A DNA stretch of 64,000 nt from Citrobacter sp. R56 (GCF_016811995.1 NZ_CP069159.1:186001-250000); one strand, 5' to 3'; counted from the stretch's first letter, positions 20,982-31,436 are shown. Translations and numbers: made by a program. The notes: generated by a model from the sequence alone, not told the origin.

Positions 20982-22334
20982 TTAACGCATAGTAACGAAT
21001 TCTTCTGACGCGGTGGGGTGGATGGCGACAGTGTTGTCGAAGTCTTTTTTGGTTGCGCCCATTTTTAGCGCCACCGCAAAGCCTTGCAGCATTTCATCCA
21101 TACCGAAACCGATACCGTGGATACCGACAATCTTCTCTTCCGGCCCCACGCAAACCAGCTTCATGCGGCACGGCTGACGGTGAGAGGTCACCGCCGTGTA
21201 CATCGCGGTAAATGACGATTTGTACACTTTTACCTGATCGTCGCCATACTGCTCGCGCGCCTGGGGTTCGGTCAGACCCACGGTGCCAATCGGCGGGTGG
21301 CTGAAGACCACGGTCGGAACGTTGCTGTAGTCCAGATGCTCGTTCGGTTTGTTGTTAAACAAACGCTCAGAGAGACGACGACCTGCCGCCACTGCCACTG
21401 GCGTCAGCTCTACGGCGCCGGTGTTATCGCCCACCGCGTAAATGCCATCCACATTCGTATTCTGGAATTTATCGACGACGATGTAACCTTTTTCACTGGT
21501 TTTCACGCCCGTTGCCGCCAGATTGAAGTTATCGGTTGCCGGTTCGCGACCGATAGCCCAAATCAGGCAATCAACGGTTTCGCTGCGACCATCTTCCAGT
21601 TGCAGCGTCAGGCTGCCGTCGGCGTTTTTGACCACTGCTTTCGGGATGGCGTTGGTGTGAAGCTGAGGACCTTCGGCATTCATCACTTCGACCAGCGTCT
21701 CGGTGATCATCGGGTCAAAGTTGCGCAGCGGCGCGTGTTTACGCACGAACAGATGCGTTTTAGCGCCCAGACCGTTGATCACACCCGCCAGTTCAACCGC
21801 GATGTAACCTGCCCCGACGACCGCAACGCGTTCCGGCAGCGCGGGCAATTCAAAGAAGCCGTCTGAGTCGATACCGTATTCCACGCCCGGAATATCCGGG
21901 TGGCTCGGGCGACCGCCGGTAGCAATCAGAATATGGTCGGCAGTGATCGTTTCGCCATTCACTTCAATGGTTTTCGCATCAATGAAACGGGCAAAGCCTT
22001 TGATCACATCAACCTTATTTTTGCCCAGTACGTTATCGTATGAGGTGTGGATACGGTCGATGTAGGCGCTACGGCTGGCGATTAACGTGTTCCAGTTGAA
22101 CGCGTTAATGGTGGTGTCAAAGCCGTAATCCGGGCCATACAGGTGGATCGCTTCACGAATCTGCGCGGCATGCCACATCACCTTCTTCGGTACGCAGCCG
22201 ACGTTCACGCAGGTGCCGCCTAACTCTTTGGCTTCAATCAGCGCACATTTCTGGCCGTACATGGCCGCGCGGTTAATGGAGGCGATACCACCGCTGCCGC
22301 CGCCGATAGCGATGTAATCATAGTGTTTGGTCAT
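20982..22334 (-). CDS. gor: Glutathione reductase
   Basis: Homodimeric FAD enzyme, 450 aa, reducing GSSG with NADPH in the cytosol. The FAD-binding GGGSGG at the N-terminus, the redox disulfide in [13 protein letters not shown] (Cys pair near residues 42 and 47), the NADPH-binding [11 protein letters not shown] and the C-terminal dimer-interface HPTASEEF with the catalytic His are all intact. ATG 22334 is preceded by AAGGACAAAAGTC. It is monocistronic with its own terminator. OxyR and sigma-S regulation are known for E. coli gor but I did not identify sites here. Confidence 0.97.
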   Translation of the reverse strand: MTKHYDYIAIGGGSGGIASINRAAMYGQKCALIEAKELGGTCVNVGCVPKKVMWHAAQIREAIHLYGPDYGFDTTINAFNWNTLIASRSAYIDRIHTSYDNVLGKNKVDVIKGFARFIDAKTIEVNGETITADHILIATGGRPSHPDIPGVEYGIDSDGFFELPALPERVAVVGAGYIAVELAGVINGLGAKTHLFVRKHAPLRNFDPMITETLVEVMNAEGPQLHTNAIPKAVVKNADGSLTLQLEDGRSETVDCLIWAIGREPATDNFNLAATGVKTSEKGYIVVDKFQNTNVDGIYAVGDNTGAVELTPVAVAAGRRLSERLFNNKPNEHLDYSNVPTVVFSHPPIGTVGLTEPQAREQYGDDQVKVYKSSFTAMYTAVTSHRQPCRMKLVCVGPEEKIVGIHGIGFGMDEMLQGFAVALKMGATKKDFDNTVAIHPTASEEFVTMR

Positions 22335-22405
22335 GACTTTTGTCCTTAATCGTTGATTGCTGCGATTGTAGCGCGAGACTTAAAAGGTTCCACCGATGGC
22401 TGTGA

Positions 22406-23248
22406 TTACTCTGGCACTACCCAGTTTACCGAGGTATGACCGGTGCCTGCCGGAACCAGCTTGCTGTGCAGCCATGGCAGTACGGCATTCATCTGTTGTT
22501 CCAGCTTCCACGGCGGGTTGATCACAATCATGCCGGATGCCGTCATACCCCGTTGATCGCTGTCCGGGCGGACTGCCAGCTCAATTTGCAGAATACGGCG
22601 AATACCGGTGGCTTCCAGCTCTTTGAGCATGCGTTTGATTTGTGCACGCAGGACGACCGGATACCACAGCGCGTAGGTGCCGGTGGCAAAACGTTTATAC
22701 CCTTCGTTGATCCCGCTGACGACGGCCTGATAGTCCGTTTTCATTTCATAAGGCGGATCGATGAGGATCAGTCCGCGACGGGAAACCGGCGGTAATTTCG
22801 CTTTCAGCTGTTGATAGCCGTCGGCGCGCGCCACACGGGCGCGTTCATCTTTCTGAAACTCGGAGCGCAGCAGGGGGAAATCGCTCGGGTGCAGTTCGGT
22901 CAGTTGCAGGCTGTCTTGCTCACGCAGCAACTGACGGGCAATCAGTGGCGAACCAGGGTAATAACGTAGCTGACCGCTGCGGTTGAAATGCTGCACGACG
23001 GAGATGTACGGCTCCAGCTCAGTCGGTAAATCATCCTGCTGCCAGATGCGCGCGATGCCTTCCAGATACTCCCCGGTGCGCTCAGCATGCTCGCCACTCA
23101 GTAGATACCGGCCAGCGCCCGCATGGGTGTCCAGATAGAGAAACGGTTTTTCTTTCTCTTTGAGCGACTCGATGATCAGGCTCTGAACGGTGTGTTTAAG
23201 GACGTCGGCGTGGTTGCCAGCGTGATAGCTGTGGCGATAACTGAGCAT
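22406..23248 (-). CDS. rlmJ: 23S rRNA (adenine-2030-N6) methyltransferase RlmJ
   Basis: SAM-dependent methyltransferase of 280 aa modifying A2030 of 23S rRNA. The N-terminus MLSYRHSYHAGNHADVLKHT is a family hallmark, and the catalytic DPPY motif (LILIDPPYEMKTDY) near residue 164 marks an N6-adenine methyltransferase. The SAM region (YLDTHAGAGRYLL) is near residue 40. It lies between gor and prlC, divergent from prlC, as in E. coli. It is also known for permitting use of external DNA as nutrient (ComJ-like reports), which I mention only as background. Confidence 0.95.
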   Translation of the reverse strand: MLSYRHSYHAGNHADVLKHTVQSLIIESLKEKEKPFLYLDTHAGAGRYLLSGEHAERTGEYLEGIARIWQQDDLPTELEPYISVVQHFNRSGQLRYYPGSPLIARQLLREQDSLQLTELHPSDFPLLRSEFQKDERARVARADGYQQLKAKLPPVSRRGLILIDPPYEMKTDYQAVVSGINEGYKRFATGTYALWYPVVLRAQIKRMLKELEATGIRRILQIELAVRPDSDQRGMTASGMIVINPPWKLEQQMNAVLPWLHSKLVPAGTGHTSVNWVVPE

Positions 23249-23369
23249 GGGTAAAGGAGTTCCAGGTTAAAAGCGTAGGCACGATAAGCGAAGCGCCATC
23301 GGGCGAAAATAGAGCATATCGGCACAGTATACAGAAAAGTCGCCATCGCCGCGAAAGGACAACGCGCAG

Positions 23370-23397
23370 CATTGAAATTCACTACACTTAACCCCAT
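23370..23397 (+). promoter_or_regulatory. Sigma-32-like promoter upstream of prlC
   Basis: CATTGAA (23370-23376), a 15-nt spacer and CCCCAT (23392-23397) resemble the heat-shock consensus CTTGAA-N13-17-CCCCAT. E. coli prlC is heat-inducible, so the location fits. The REP pair lies between this promoter and the gene. Confidence 0.65.
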
Positions 23398-23412
23398 GCT
23401 ACTGAGTATGAC

Positions 23413-23491
23413 GTGCCGGATGGCGGCTGACGCCTTATCCGGCCTACAAATGATGAAACCTGTAGTCCGGATAAGACGCTTCGCATCCGGC
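23413..23491. repeat. REP pair (BIME) in the prlC leader
   Basis: Two REP-like units in opposite orientation: TGCCGGATGGCGGCTGACGC...TTATCCGGCCTAC (23412-23446) and GTAGTCCGGATAAGACGC...GCATCCGGC (23462-23491). A weaker relative (GATAAGCGAAGCGCCATCGGGC) lies near 23283-23304. If the sigma-32-like promoter is used, the pair is transcribed as part of the prlC 5' leader. Confidence 0.85.
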
Positions 23492-23540
23492 GAAAACGCG
23501 TGACGCGTTTCGTTCCCCCTTTTTAACCAGGACTGTGCAT

Positions 23541-25583
23541 ATGACGAATCCATTACTGACTCCCTTCGACCTGCCGCCGTTTTCCAAAATTCAGCCCGAG
23601 CATGTAGTTCCCGCCGTTACTCAGGCGTTGAACGACTGCCGCGAAAATGTGGAACGCGTGGTCGCGCAGGGCGCACCGTACACCTGGGAAAATTTATGCC
23701 AGCCGCTGGCGGAAATGGATGACGTGCTGGGACGTCTTTTCTCGCCGGTAAGCCACCTGAACTCGGTGAAAAACAGTCCGGAACTGCGTGAAGCGTATGA
23801 GCAAACCCTGCCGCTGCTGTCTGAGTACAGCACCTGGGTTGGGCAGCACGAAGGGCTGTACCAGGCCTATCGCGACCTGCGCGACGGCGATCACTACGCC
23901 ACGCTCTCCACCGCGCAGAAAAAAGCCGTGGATAACGCGCTGCGTGATTTTGAACTCTCGGGTATTGGTTTACCGAAAGAAAAACAGCAGCGCTACGGTG
24001 AAATTGCCACCCGCCTGTCTGAACTCGGCAACCTGTACAGCAACAACGTCCTTGACGCCACGATGGGCTGGACGAAGTTAGTGACGGATGAGGCCACGCT
24101 TGCCGGGATGCCGGAAAGCGCGCTGGCAGCCGCCAAGGCTCAGGCCGAAGCGAAAGAGCAGGAAGGGTATCTGCTGACGCTGGATATCCCGAGCTATCTG
24201 CCGGTGATGACCTACTGTGACAACCAGGCATTGCGTGAAGAGATGTATCGCGCCTATGTGACCCGCGCCTCCGATCAGGGGCCGAACGCGGGCAAATGGG
24301 ATAACAGCCCGGTGATGGAGGAGATTCTCGCCCTGCGCCATGAGCTGGCGCAACTGCTGGGCTTTGAAAGCTTCGCCTTTAAATCGCTGGCCACCAAAAT
24401 GGCGGAAAACCCGCAGCAGGTGCTCGATTTCTTAACCGATCTGGCGAAACGCGCCCGTCCACAAGGTGAGAAAGAACTGGCGCAACTGCGCGCTTTCGCA
24501 AAAGCGGAATTTGGCGTTGACGAGCTACAGCCGTGGGATATCGCTTACTACAGCGAAAAACAGAAGCAGCATCTGTACAGCATCAGCGACGAGCAACTGC
24601 GTCCGTACTTCCCGGAAAACAAAGCGGTTAACGGCCTGTTTGAGGTCGTGAAACGTATTTATGGCATTACCGCGAAAGAGCGTACGGATGTGGACGTGTG
24701 GCATCCGGAAGTGCGCTTCTTCGAACTGTATGACGAAAACAACGAACTGCGCGGTAGTTTCTATCTCGACCTGTACGCCCGCGAAAACAAGCGCGGCGGG
24801 GCGTGGATGGATGACTGCGTGGGTCAGATGCGTAAAGCTGACGGCTCGCTGCAAAAACCGGTCGCTTACCTGACCTGTAACTTCAACCGCCCGGTCAACG
24901 GCAAACCGGCGCTGTTTACCCACGACGAAGTGATCACCCTGTTCCACGAGTTCGGTCATGGCCTGCACCATATGCTAACCCGCATTGAAACCGCCGGTGT
25001 TTCTGGCATCAACGGTGTGCCGTGGGATGCGGTCGAGTTGCCGAGCCAGTTTATGGAAAACTGGTGCTGGGAGCCGGATGCGCTGGCGTTCATCTCCGGT
25101 CACTATGAGACTGGCGAACCGTTACCGAAAGAACTGCTGGATAAAATGCTGGCGGCAAAAAACTATCAGGCGGCGCTGTTTATTCTGCGTCAACTGGAGT
25201 TCGGTCTGTTCGACTTCCGCCTGCATGCCGAATTTAGCCCAGATCAAGGGGCGAAAATCCTCGATACGCTGGCAGAAATCAAGAAACAGGTTGCTGTGGT
25301 GCCGGGGCCGTCATGGGGCCGCTTCCCGCATGCATTCAGCCACATCTTTGCCGGGGGTTATGCGGCGGGTTACTACAGCTATCTGTGGGCTGATGTGCTG
25401 GCGGCGGACGCTTTCTCCCGCTTCGAAGAAGAGGGGATTTTCAACCGCGATACCGGACAGTCGTTCCTCGACAACATCCTGACCCGTGGGGGTTCTGAAG
25501 AACCGATGGAGCTGTTCAAACGCTTCCGTGGCCGTGAACCGCAGCTGGATGCGATGCTGGAGCATTACGGGATCAAAGGTTAG
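23541..25583 (+). CDS. prlC: Oligopeptidase A
   Basis: Cytosolic M3 zinc metallopeptidase of 680 aa that degrades signal peptides and other oligopeptides. The zinc site HEFGH ([11 protein letters not shown]) lies near residue 470, with the third ligand Glu in the following ENWCWEP region. I use ATG 23541 (MTNPLLTPF), the family start; GTG 23535 is two codons upstream. It overlaps nothing and is followed 7 bp later by rsmJ, so the two form an operon. Heat-shock control is suggested by the promoter at 23370-23397. No unusual substitutions are seen. Confidence 0.96.
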   Translation: MTNPLLTPFDLPPFSKIQPEHVVPAVTQALNDCRENVERVVAQGAPYTWENLCQPLAEMDDVLGRLFSPVSHLNSVKNSPELREAYEQTLPLLSEYSTWVGQHEGLYQAYRDLRDGDHYATLSTAQKKAVDNALRDFELSGIGLPKEKQQRYGEIATRLSELGNLYSNNVLDATMGWTKLVTDEATLAGMPESALAAAKAQAEAKEQEGYLLTLDIPSYLPVMTYCDNQALREEMYRAYVTRASDQGPNAGKWDNSPVMEEILALRHELAQLLGFESFAFKSLATKMAENPQQVLDFLTDLAKRARPQGEKELAQLRAFAKAEFGVDELQPWDIAYYSEKQKQHLYSISDEQLRPYFPENKAVNGLFEVVKRIYGITAKERTDVDVWHPEVRFFELYDENNELRGSFYLDLYARENKRGGAWMDDCVGQMRKADGSLQKPVAYLTCNFNRPVNGKPALFTHDEVITLFHEFGHGLHHMLTRIETAGVSGINGVPWDAVELPSQFMENWCWEPDALAFISGHYETGEPLPKELLDKMLAAKNYQAALFILRQLEFGLFDFRLHAEFSPDQGAKILDTLAEIKKQVAVVPGPSWGRFPHAFSHIFAGGYAAGYYSYLWADVLAADAFSRFEEEGIFNRDTGQSFLDNILTRGGSEEPMELFKRFRGREPQLDAMLEHYGIKG

Positions 25584-25590
25584 TCCACGA

Positions 25591-26343
25591 GTGAAAATCT
25601 GCTTAATTGATGAAACGGGCGCCGGAGACGGCGCCTTATCTGTTCTTGCTGCCCGCTGGGGGCTGGAACACGATGAAGATAATTTGATGGCGCTGGCGCT
25701 GACCACGGAACATCTGGAGTTGCGTAAGCGTGATGAACCGAAGCTTGGCGGCATTTTCGTGGACTTTGTCGGTGGGGCGATGGCGCACCGCCGCAAATTT
25801 GGCGGTGGTCGTGGCGAGGCGGTCGCGAAAGCGGTCGGCATCAAAGGCGATTATTTGCCGGACGTGGTGGATGCCACGGCAGGGCTGGGGCGTGATGCCT
25901 TCGTGCTGGCGTCGGTGGGTTGCCGCGTGCGAATGCTGGAACGTAATCCGGTGGTGGCGGCGCTGCTTGATGACGGTCTGGCGCGTGGCTATGCCGACCC
26001 GGAAATCGGTCCGTGGCTGCAAGAACGGTTGCAGTTGATCCACGCCTCCAGCCTGACGGCGTTGACCGATATCACTCCGCGTCCGCAGGTTGTTTATCTC
26101 GACCCGATGTTTCCGCACAAGCAGAAAAGCGCGCTGGTGAAAAAAGAGATGCGCGTGTTTCAGTCGCTGGTGGGGCCAGATTTAGACGCCGACGGGCTGC
26201 TGGAACCTGCGCGGCAGCTGGCGACAAAACGGGTGGTGGTGAAACGCCCGGACTATGCGCCGCCGCTTGCCGATGTCGCTACCCCCAACGCGGTGGTCAC
26301 CAAAGGACATCGGTTTGATATTTATGCAGGGACGGCGGAATAG
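25591..26343 (+). CDS. rsmJ: 16S rRNA (guanine-1516-N2) methyltransferase RsmJ
   Basis: SAM-dependent methyltransferase of 250 aa for G1516 of 16S rRNA. The start is GTG 25591 ([15 protein letters not shown]), 7 bp after the prlC stop; the longer in-frame extension into prlC is not supported by the family. Motifs include the SAM-binding [20 protein letters not shown] near residue 92 and the acidic [15 protein letters not shown], then the catalytic-loop [20 protein letters not shown] near residue 170. It is translated with prlC, as in E. coli. Confidence 0.95.
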   Translation: MKICLIDETGAGDGALSVLAARWGLEHDEDNLMALALTTEHLELRKRDEPKLGGIFVDFVGGAMAHRRKFGGGRGEAVAKAVGIKGDYLPDVVDATAGLGRDAFVLASVGCRVRMLERNPVVAALLDDGLARGYADPEIGPWLQERLQLIHASSLTALTDITPRPQVVYLDPMFPHKQKSALVKKEMRVFQSLVGPDLDADGLLEPARQLATKRVVVKRPDYAPPLADVATPNAVVTKGHRFDIYAGTAE

Positions 26344-26380
26344 ATTTTTCGCCGCCGAATCGATCGCGCCGTCTTCTGTA

Positions 26381-26462
26381 GGCTGGATCAGGCGCTTGCG
26401 CCGCCATCCGGCAATGGTGCAAAAATTGCCGGATAGTGCTGCGCTTATCAGGCCTGGAGCAC
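26381..26462. repeat. REP element between rsmJ and the NDH-2-like gene
   Basis: GGCTGGATCAGGCGCTTGCGCCGCCATCCGGC is followed by an inverted TTGCCGGATAGTGCTGCGCTTATCAGGCC, forming a REP pair between two convergent genes. Confidence 0.8.
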
Positions 26463-26498
26463 CGTGCTCGTTGTCCGCTTGGTAATGCGTTGACTTAG

Positions 26499-27701
26499 CT
26501 ACACAAACGGCGCGTACGGATCCGCCATCTCAAACGCCACCGCTCTTTCTGCCTTCGGCGGGTAAATCAGCTCGCGGGTAATCGACATCTTCAGCGTCTT
26601 GGCTTCTTCGCGCGTCAGTTTCACCTGCTGATCCCAGCCTTCGGTATAGACCGCGCCCCAGGCGCCGAGGTCCAGACAGGTGACATACATCTCCTGACGA
26701 TACGGCGACGGTTCCACATTCAGCAAGCTGGCTGCCGCGTTGTTCCCGGCGAATTTACCCAACAAAATCGCATGCTGACAGGTCATCAGCGCGTGGTTGC
26801 CTTTGTCATCGGTGGCGGCACAGGCGACATCGCCGGTGGCGTAGATATTGTCATAGCCTTCCACCTGCAGATTCGCATTCACATGCAGACGGCCCTGACG
26901 ATCGCGCGGGGCGTTAATCTGCGCCGTCAGGTCACTTGCCTGGACACCCACGGTCCAGATAACCGTCGAAGCGGCGATTCTCTGCCCCTCTTTCAGCGTC
27001 ACGCCTGAGGCATCAACAGATTCCACTTCCGCATTCACCAACCACTCGACGCCCAGTTCGGCGGAGGCGTCGATGATGACATTGCGCAGTTCTTCGCTGT
27101 AGCGCGAACCAGGCTGTGGGCCGCGTTCAACTACGACTACTCTGGTCTTAGCATTTGAGCCGAGGATTTCGCGCAGGCGACCCGGCAGTTCCATCGCCAT
27201 CTCAATACCCGTGAAGCCGCCGCCGCAAACCACGACCGTATTGCGCGCCTCACTTTCTGGTTGACTGGCCAGTGATTTCAGCTGTTTCTCTAAAATGGCG
27301 GCGCTTTCCAGTTGATCAAGGTCGAAGGCATGCGCCTCTACACCTGAGACAAATGAACGGTTTACGTGGCTGCCGCTCGCCAGAATCAGGCGATCATAGT
27401 GGTGCTGATGGGTTTCGCCGTTGGCATCTTTCCAGCTCACACTGTGTGAGTCAGGATGGATGTTTGATACGGAGCCGCGCAGGAATTTCACACCGGTGAC
27501 GTCAAACAGCGGCTGTAACGGAGAGACCAGCGTTTCAACGTGACTCTCATAAAAACGTGGACGTACGCGAAGCTCCGGCTGTGGTGCAATCACTGTAATA
27601 TCAATGGCCTGGTTGTCATGTTTGTCGGCCAGACGTGCCGCGCTCAGGGCGGCCCACATGCCCGCAAAACCGGCACCTACGATCAGAATTTGTTTACGCA
27701 T
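26499..27701 (-). CDS. NDH-2-like FAD/NAD(P) oxidoreductase
   Basis: Flavoprotein of 400 aa in the type II NADH dehydrogenase/AIF-like family. The FAD GxGxxG motif IVGAGFAGMWAAL is at residues 6-18, a second dinucleotide site VVCGGGFTGIEMAMELPG is near residue 160, and the FAD-closing motif NIYATGDVA is near residue 288. No C-terminal amphipathic membrane anchor typical of Ndh is obvious; the protein ends VAFEMADPYAPFV. It could be a soluble NAD(P)H:quinone or disulfide-type reductase. It is divergent from an Rrf2 regulator over a 219-bp region, which suggests redox- or nitrosative-stress control. E. coli K-12 lacks this pair here. Confidence 0.85.
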   Translation of the reverse strand: MRKQILIVGAGFAGMWAALSAARLADKHDNQAIDITVIAPQPELRVRPRFYESHVETLVSPLQPLFDVTGVKFLRGSVSNIHPDSHSVSWKDANGETHQHHYDRLILASGSHVNRSFVSGVEAHAFDLDQLESAAILEKQLKSLASQPESEARNTVVVCGGGFTGIEMAMELPGRLREILGSNAKTRVVVVERGPQPGSRYSEELRNVIIDASAELGVEWLVNAEVESVDASGVTLKEGQRIAASTVIWTVGVQASDLTAQINAPRDRQGRLHVNANLQVEGYDNIYATGDVACAATDDKGNHALMTCQHAILLGKFAGNNAAASLLNVEPSPYRQEMYVTCLDLGAWGAVYTEGWDQQVKLTREEAKTLKMSITRELIYPPKAERAVAFEMADPYAPFV

Positions 27702-27891
27702 TGCTCTTTCACTCTGTTAACTCCGATTAGTTGACTCGGATTTTATTGGTCGTAGTTAGGAAATGCAATGCGAAAAGTGATAGCGCTGATTGTTTTTCGT
27801 TTATGACATTGATTAATAATTATTTATTTCTTAAGTAGAGCCTGTCTGAAAGGAACGGTATGGCATGGCGAGGGTGAAATAGCTACAATAA

Positions 27892-27912
27892 CTCAGAATT
27901 ATTTTGGCTGAG
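27892..27912 (+). promoter_or_regulatory. Inverted repeat near the Rrf2 gene start
   Basis: CTCAG (27892-27896) and CTGAG (27908-27912) form an imperfect dyad ending 8 nt before the Rrf2 start. Its place between the two divergent genes suggests an autoregulatory site, but half-site length is short. Confidence 0.3.
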
Positions 27913-27920
27913 ATTAGAGA

Positions 27921-28424
27921 ATGGCATTTTACAGTTCCGGGGTTGAGTACGGCATCCATAGCCTGATGTGTATGGTCGATAGCAAAGGTGATGCCCGCGA
28001 TATGAGCGTACGAGAGATTGTCGCGCTGCAAAGTGTCCCCTATGACTACCTGGCCAAAATCTTTACGCGTCTGTCAAAGGCCGGACTGGTGCGCAGCATT
28101 GAAGGTAAGGGCGGTGGATTCCAGCTGGCCAGGCCTGCTGAACACATCACGGTACTTGATGTAGTCAACGCGATTGATGGTGACAAGCGTATTTTTGAAT
28201 GCCGTGAAATCCGCCAGCGACTGGCTGTGTTTGATGAGCAACCGCCAGAATGGGCGTGCGAGGGTATTTGCGGAGTACGGTCAGTGATGGATATGGCGCA
28301 ACAGCGGATGGAAGAGGCGCTCAGCCAGCATACGATCCTCGACCTTGCGCGCAAAATGTACCGCAAAGCGCCGGAGACGTTTGTGGTTGAAGTTCAGGAG
28401 TGGATTGCCGCGCGGAAAAGTTAA
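27921..28424 (+). CDS. Rrf2-family transcriptional regulator
   Basis: DNA-binding regulator of 167 aa. The N-terminal winged helix is typical of Rrf2 proteins (YGIHSLMCMVD, SVREIVALQSVPYDYLAKIFTRLSKAGLVRSIEGKGGGFQLARP). Three cysteines occur in the sensor region, C94, C113 and C117 (spacing C-x18-C-x3-C), compatible with a [2Fe-2S] cluster but with spacing unlike IscR or NsrR. ATG 27921 follows TTAGAGA. It is divergent from the NDH-2-like gene, so control of that gene is the simplest proposal. Confidence 0.85.
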   Translation: MAFYSSGVEYGIHSLMCMVDSKGDARDMSVREIVALQSVPYDYLAKIFTRLSKAGLVRSIEGKGGGFQLARPAEHITVLDVVNAIDGDKRIFECREIRQRLAVFDEQPPEWACEGICGVRSVMDMAQQRMEEALSQHTILDLARKMYRKAPETFVVEVQEWIAARKS

Positions 28425-28451
28425 CCTCAGCCAGCGTTGGCTGACTGAGGT
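28425..28451. terminator. Hairpin between Rrf2 gene and dtpB
   Basis: CCTCA-GCCA (28426-28434) can pair with TGGC-TGAC-TGAGG with an internal loop, lying right between the two convergent genes. The U-tract is poor on both sides. Confidence 0.45.
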
Positions 28452-28459
28452 TATTGCCG

Positions 28460-29932
28460 TTATTTGCTGCTATCCGGCGTATTGATCATCCGGTTCAGCC
28501 ACGGCACCATAATTGCCATCACTATCGTCACGGCCATTGTAACCAGCCCGATTTTACTGAACACGCCTGTGTAGATGGGCAGCGTCTGCAACGGATCGGT
28601 AATGTTCTCCGGTACGGCAGTGAATGTTGCCACATATCCCCCCATCAGGAACGCTGCGGCCTGCGTCAGGAACCACATCCCAAGGATAAAGCCCATCAGG
28701 TGTTGCGGCACCAGGGCGGCAACCATGGCCAGTCCCAGGGCGCTAATCAGCAATTCACCCAGACTCTGGAACAGATAAACCAGCACGATAAACCACGGTG
28801 ACGTCAGCCCCTGTGCATCGGCAAACCACATCCCCGCCGCAGCGGCAGTCAGAAAGCCCAGCGCACACAAGAACATACCGAGCGTAAATTTCATCGGCAT
28901 GGTCAGGTCTTTGCCTTTGTTCCCCAGACGGGTGTAGATGGCTGCCAGCACCGGACTGGCGAGCACGACCCAGAACGGGTTCAGCGCCTGGAAGCTGACC
29001 GGGTTAATGGTGATGCCGAGGATCTCATGGTGTACGTTGTTGATCGCAAAGAAGTTGAGCGAGGTCGGCATCTGCGCGTAAAGAATATAAAACAGCACCG
29101 CTTCCAGCATCAGAATGAAGGCGACAAACATCTTGTTGCGCCCGGTTTTATCCAGCTTGAACGCTTCGCGAAAGAAGATAATCGTAACGACAAGCGACAG
29201 CACGATCAGCACCAGGTTGGCGATTTTGACGTTGTGCATCAGCCAGGCGCACAGGAACACCATCGCCACCGTACCAACTAACACACACAGCAGGTTACGC
29301 AGACTCAACGGCTTGTGGTCGGGCTCTGAACCGATATCTTTCACCATACCGCGGCAGGCCAAATAGACCAGCAGAGCGATGATCAGACCCGCGCCGCACA
29401 GGTTGTAGGTGACGGCATAGCCAAATTTTTCGGCAATGACCGGCGCCAGCGACAGCGACAGCAGGGAACCGATGTTAATCGACATATAAAACAGGGTGAA
29501 TGCGCCATCAAGACGGGCATCCTTCGGCGGATAGCATTTAGATAGCAGGCTTGCCGGGTTCGCCTTAAATAACCCGTTACCGACGGCAATGGTGCCAAGT
29601 GCAATAAAGATCAGATCGGGGTTGAGCAGTGACATCCCGGTCATGAAGTAACCCAGCGCCAGGACGATCGCGCCGAGCACCAGCGTACGTTTGGTTCCCA
29701 ACAAGTGATCGCCAACGTAGCCACCAATAGAAATCAGGCCATAGACCAGTGCGGCAAACGCGCCAAAGGTAATGAACGCCTGTTCCTGAGAGAACCCAAG
29801 CTGTTTAACAAAAAAGACCGCCAGGATGCCCTGAACGCCGTAATAGCCAAATCGTTCCCATAATTCTACAAAAAAGATCATGAAGAACGGACGAGGTTGC
29901 TGCAGCAAACCCGTAGGTGCAGTTGTATTCAT
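28460..29932 (-). CDS. dtpB: Dipeptide/tripeptide permease B
   Basis: Proton-coupled POT/PTR family peptide importer, 490 aa, inner membrane, about fourteen helices. The family ExxER-type motif appears early as [21 protein letters not shown] (residues ~20-40), followed by the [14 protein letters not shown] loop and [22 protein letters not shown]. Near identity to E. coli DtpB can be recognised over the whole length. It is transcribed alone; the 280-bp upstream region contains the promoter but no site I can name. The start ATG 29932 follows GAAGGAATAT. Confidence 0.95.
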   Translation of the reverse strand: MNTTAPTGLLQQPRPFFMIFFVELWERFGYYGVQGILAVFFVKQLGFSQEQAFITFGAFAALVYGLISIGGYVGDHLLGTKRTLVLGAIVLALGYFMTGMSLLNPDLIFIALGTIAVGNGLFKANPASLLSKCYPPKDARLDGAFTLFYMSINIGSLLSLSLAPVIAEKFGYAVTYNLCGAGLIIALLVYLACRGMVKDIGSEPDHKPLSLRNLLCVLVGTVAMVFLCAWLMHNVKIANLVLIVLSLVVTIIFFREAFKLDKTGRNKMFVAFILMLEAVLFYILYAQMPTSLNFFAINNVHHEILGITINPVSFQALNPFWVVLASPVLAAIYTRLGNKGKDLTMPMKFTLGMFLCALGFLTAAAAGMWFADAQGLTSPWFIVLVYLFQSLGELLISALGLAMVAALVPQHLMGFILGMWFLTQAAAFLMGGYVATFTAVPENITDPLQTLPIYTGVFSKIGLVTMAVTIVMAIMVPWLNRMINTPDSSK

Positions 29933-30130
29933 ATTCCTTCGCCTTTCAATGCCATCCTGAAAAGTATGAACGCGTATGCTAAAACGCGCCGAAAAAGTCT
30001 GACTCTGTTATAGACTGCGGTCATTAACCGGATGGGTAGAGTATTATATTGAGTGGTTTCGATCTAACTAGATGATCACACTATTTATGATTTATGGGCT
30101 GGAGTGATGTACTAACCATTTAAAAAACAG

Positions 30131-30158
30131 AAATAAAAACGCCCGCATAAGCGGGCGT
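30131..30158 (-). terminator. Intrinsic terminator of uspA
   Basis: On the minus strand ACGCCCGC-TTAT-GCGGGCGT (30139-30158) is followed by TTTTTATTT. It is an 8-bp GC-rich stem with tetraloop, 55 nt after the uspA stop. Confidence 0.9.
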
Positions 30159-30174
30159 AGTGTATCGACGATTT

Positions 30175-30203
30175 ACCGGATAAGGCGTCAGATGCCCTCC
30201 GGT
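30175..30203. repeat. Single REP-like unit after uspA
   Basis: CCGGATAAGGCGTCAGATGCCCTCCGG resembles one REP unit with an internal loop, placed between the uspA stop and its terminator. Confidence 0.6.
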
Positions 30204-30212
30204 TCAGGGCTC

Positions 30213-30647
30213 TTATTCTTCTTCGTCACGCAGCGGAACAATCAGCATGTCAACGTGAACGGTGTTGATCAACTGGCGTGCGGAAGACATCAGCTTGCTC
30301 CAGAAGTCCTGGTGGTGGCCGCAGACGACCAGATCCATGTCGTATTTCTTGATAGCATCAACCAGCACCTGGCCAAGATCGCCGCTGCCGCTCAACGTTT
30401 CAGTGATCGGATAGCCCGCATTGCTGGACAGCTCGGTCAGCGCATGGTGGGTTTCTTCAGAAATGCGTTTCTGCATATCGCCGAGATTGACGTCGATAAG
30501 CCCGGTGTACAGGTCAGAGTAGTTCACGTCCACGTGGATGAGGGAGACTTTCGCGTTGTAAGGACGCGCCATAGAAACCGCTTTCTCTACCAGAACTTTG
30601 CTTTCCGGGGAAAGATCAACCGCGATAAGAATGTGTTTGTAAGCCAT
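30213..30647 (-). CDS. uspA: Universal stress protein A
   Basis: Cytosolic 144-aa stress protein induced on growth arrest and starvation. The N-terminus [23 protein letters not shown] is the standard Usp start; the helices and the phosphorylation-prone serine/threonine positions are conserved. The strict ATP-binding G-2x-G-9x-G(S/T) motif is not evident, in line with the UspA sub-class that does not bind ATP. ATG 30647 follows AAGGAGTAACACT, a strong ribosome site. It is divergent from uspB across a 391-bp control region. Confidence 0.97.
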   Translation of the reverse strand: MAYKHILIAVDLSPESKVLVEKAVSMARPYNAKVSLIHVDVNYSDLYTGLIDVNLGDMQKRISEETHHALTELSSNAGYPITETLSGSGDLGQVLVDAIKKYDMDLVVCGHHQDFWSKLMSSARQLINTVHVDMLIVPLRDEEE

Positions 30648-31038
30648 AGTGTTACTCCTTCCATAAAGTTGTCGATGACTAGCCAGCTAGCGTTTCTTTG
30701 CCGTCGCGTCACCCGCGTCCTGCGAACTATATGCGCGGGGCTAGCCCAGCCGTAAAGATGGATCGTTTAGACTATCATTACATTATAGCGACCAGGATAA
30801 TCCGTCAATCCGCCTTGGTTGCCAACCAGTTAAACAAATTTTTCTGTTAAATGCATTGATAGCGGTTAACGTTCTGGCAAAAAAATTAACTGATCTCCTA
30901 CAATATTTAAAGAGCCGTTCGGATGCAGAGCATCCTCATCATGGCTTAGTAGGTCTTTTTCATTGAACTGTCTGGCAGGGTATCGGGGAGCGATTGTCCC
31001 GGAGAGGAGCTCCGTGGGTGGGTCGCCGGGGAGGTGGT
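30648..31038. other. uspA-uspB divergent control region
   Basis: A 391-bp non-coding region that must hold the promoters of both stress genes. The uspA-proximal part has several GCTAGC/CTAGCC motifs (around 30680-30745); the central part is AT-rich; the uspB-proximal part is GC-rich with CCGGAGAGGAG and CGGGGAGGTGG near the start codon. I found no ORF with a convincing ribosome site and no operator I could name with confidence. Confidence 0.6.
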
Positions 31039-31374
31039 ATGATAAGCACCGTCGCATTATTCTGGGCTTTATGTGTCGTTTGCATTGTGAATATGGCGCG
31101 TTATTTCTCGTCATTACGTGCACTGTTAGTGGTACTCCGTGGTTGCGATCCATTGCTCTATCAATATGTCGATGGAGGGGGTTTTTTTACCTCGCATGGC
31201 CAACCCAACAAGCAAATGCGTCTGGTGTGGTATATCTATGCCCAACGCTATCGGGATCATCACGATGATGAGTTTATTCGCCGTTGTGAACGTGTTCGCG
31301 GCCAGTTCATCCTCACCAGCGCGTTATGCGGTCTGGTGATTATCAGTATGGTAGGGTTGGTGATTTGGCATTGA
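31039..31374 (+). CDS. uspB: Universal stress protein B
   Basis: Small inner-membrane protein of 111 aa, sigma-S dependent in E. coli and involved in ethanol tolerance in stationary phase. Two hydrophobic helices are visible, residues 2-20 ([17 protein letters not shown]) and ~89-109 ([20 protein letters not shown]), linked by a basic/aromatic cytosolic segment containing [18 protein letters not shown] chose ATG 31039, seven nt after GGGGAGG; longer upstream frames start inside the GC-rich leader and have no family support. Confidence 0.96.
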   Translation: MISTVALFWALCVVCIVNMARYFSSLRALLVVLRGCDPLLYQYVDGGGFFTSHGQPNKQMRLVWYIYAQRYRDHHDDEFIRRCERVRGQFILTSALCGLVIISMVGLVIWH

Positions 31375-31400
31375 GCCATTTGGGCGTATCGCACAGGCAA

Positions 31401-31436
31401 AAAAAAGCGGGCCAGTTTCCTGGACCCGCTTTTTTT
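31401..31436. terminator. Bidirectional terminator between uspB and pitA
   Basis: AGCGGGCCAG and CTGGACCCGCT form a stem with one bulged A around a TTTC loop. It is flanked by AAAAAA on one side and TTTTTTT on the other, serving uspB on plus and pitA on minus. Confidence 0.93.
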
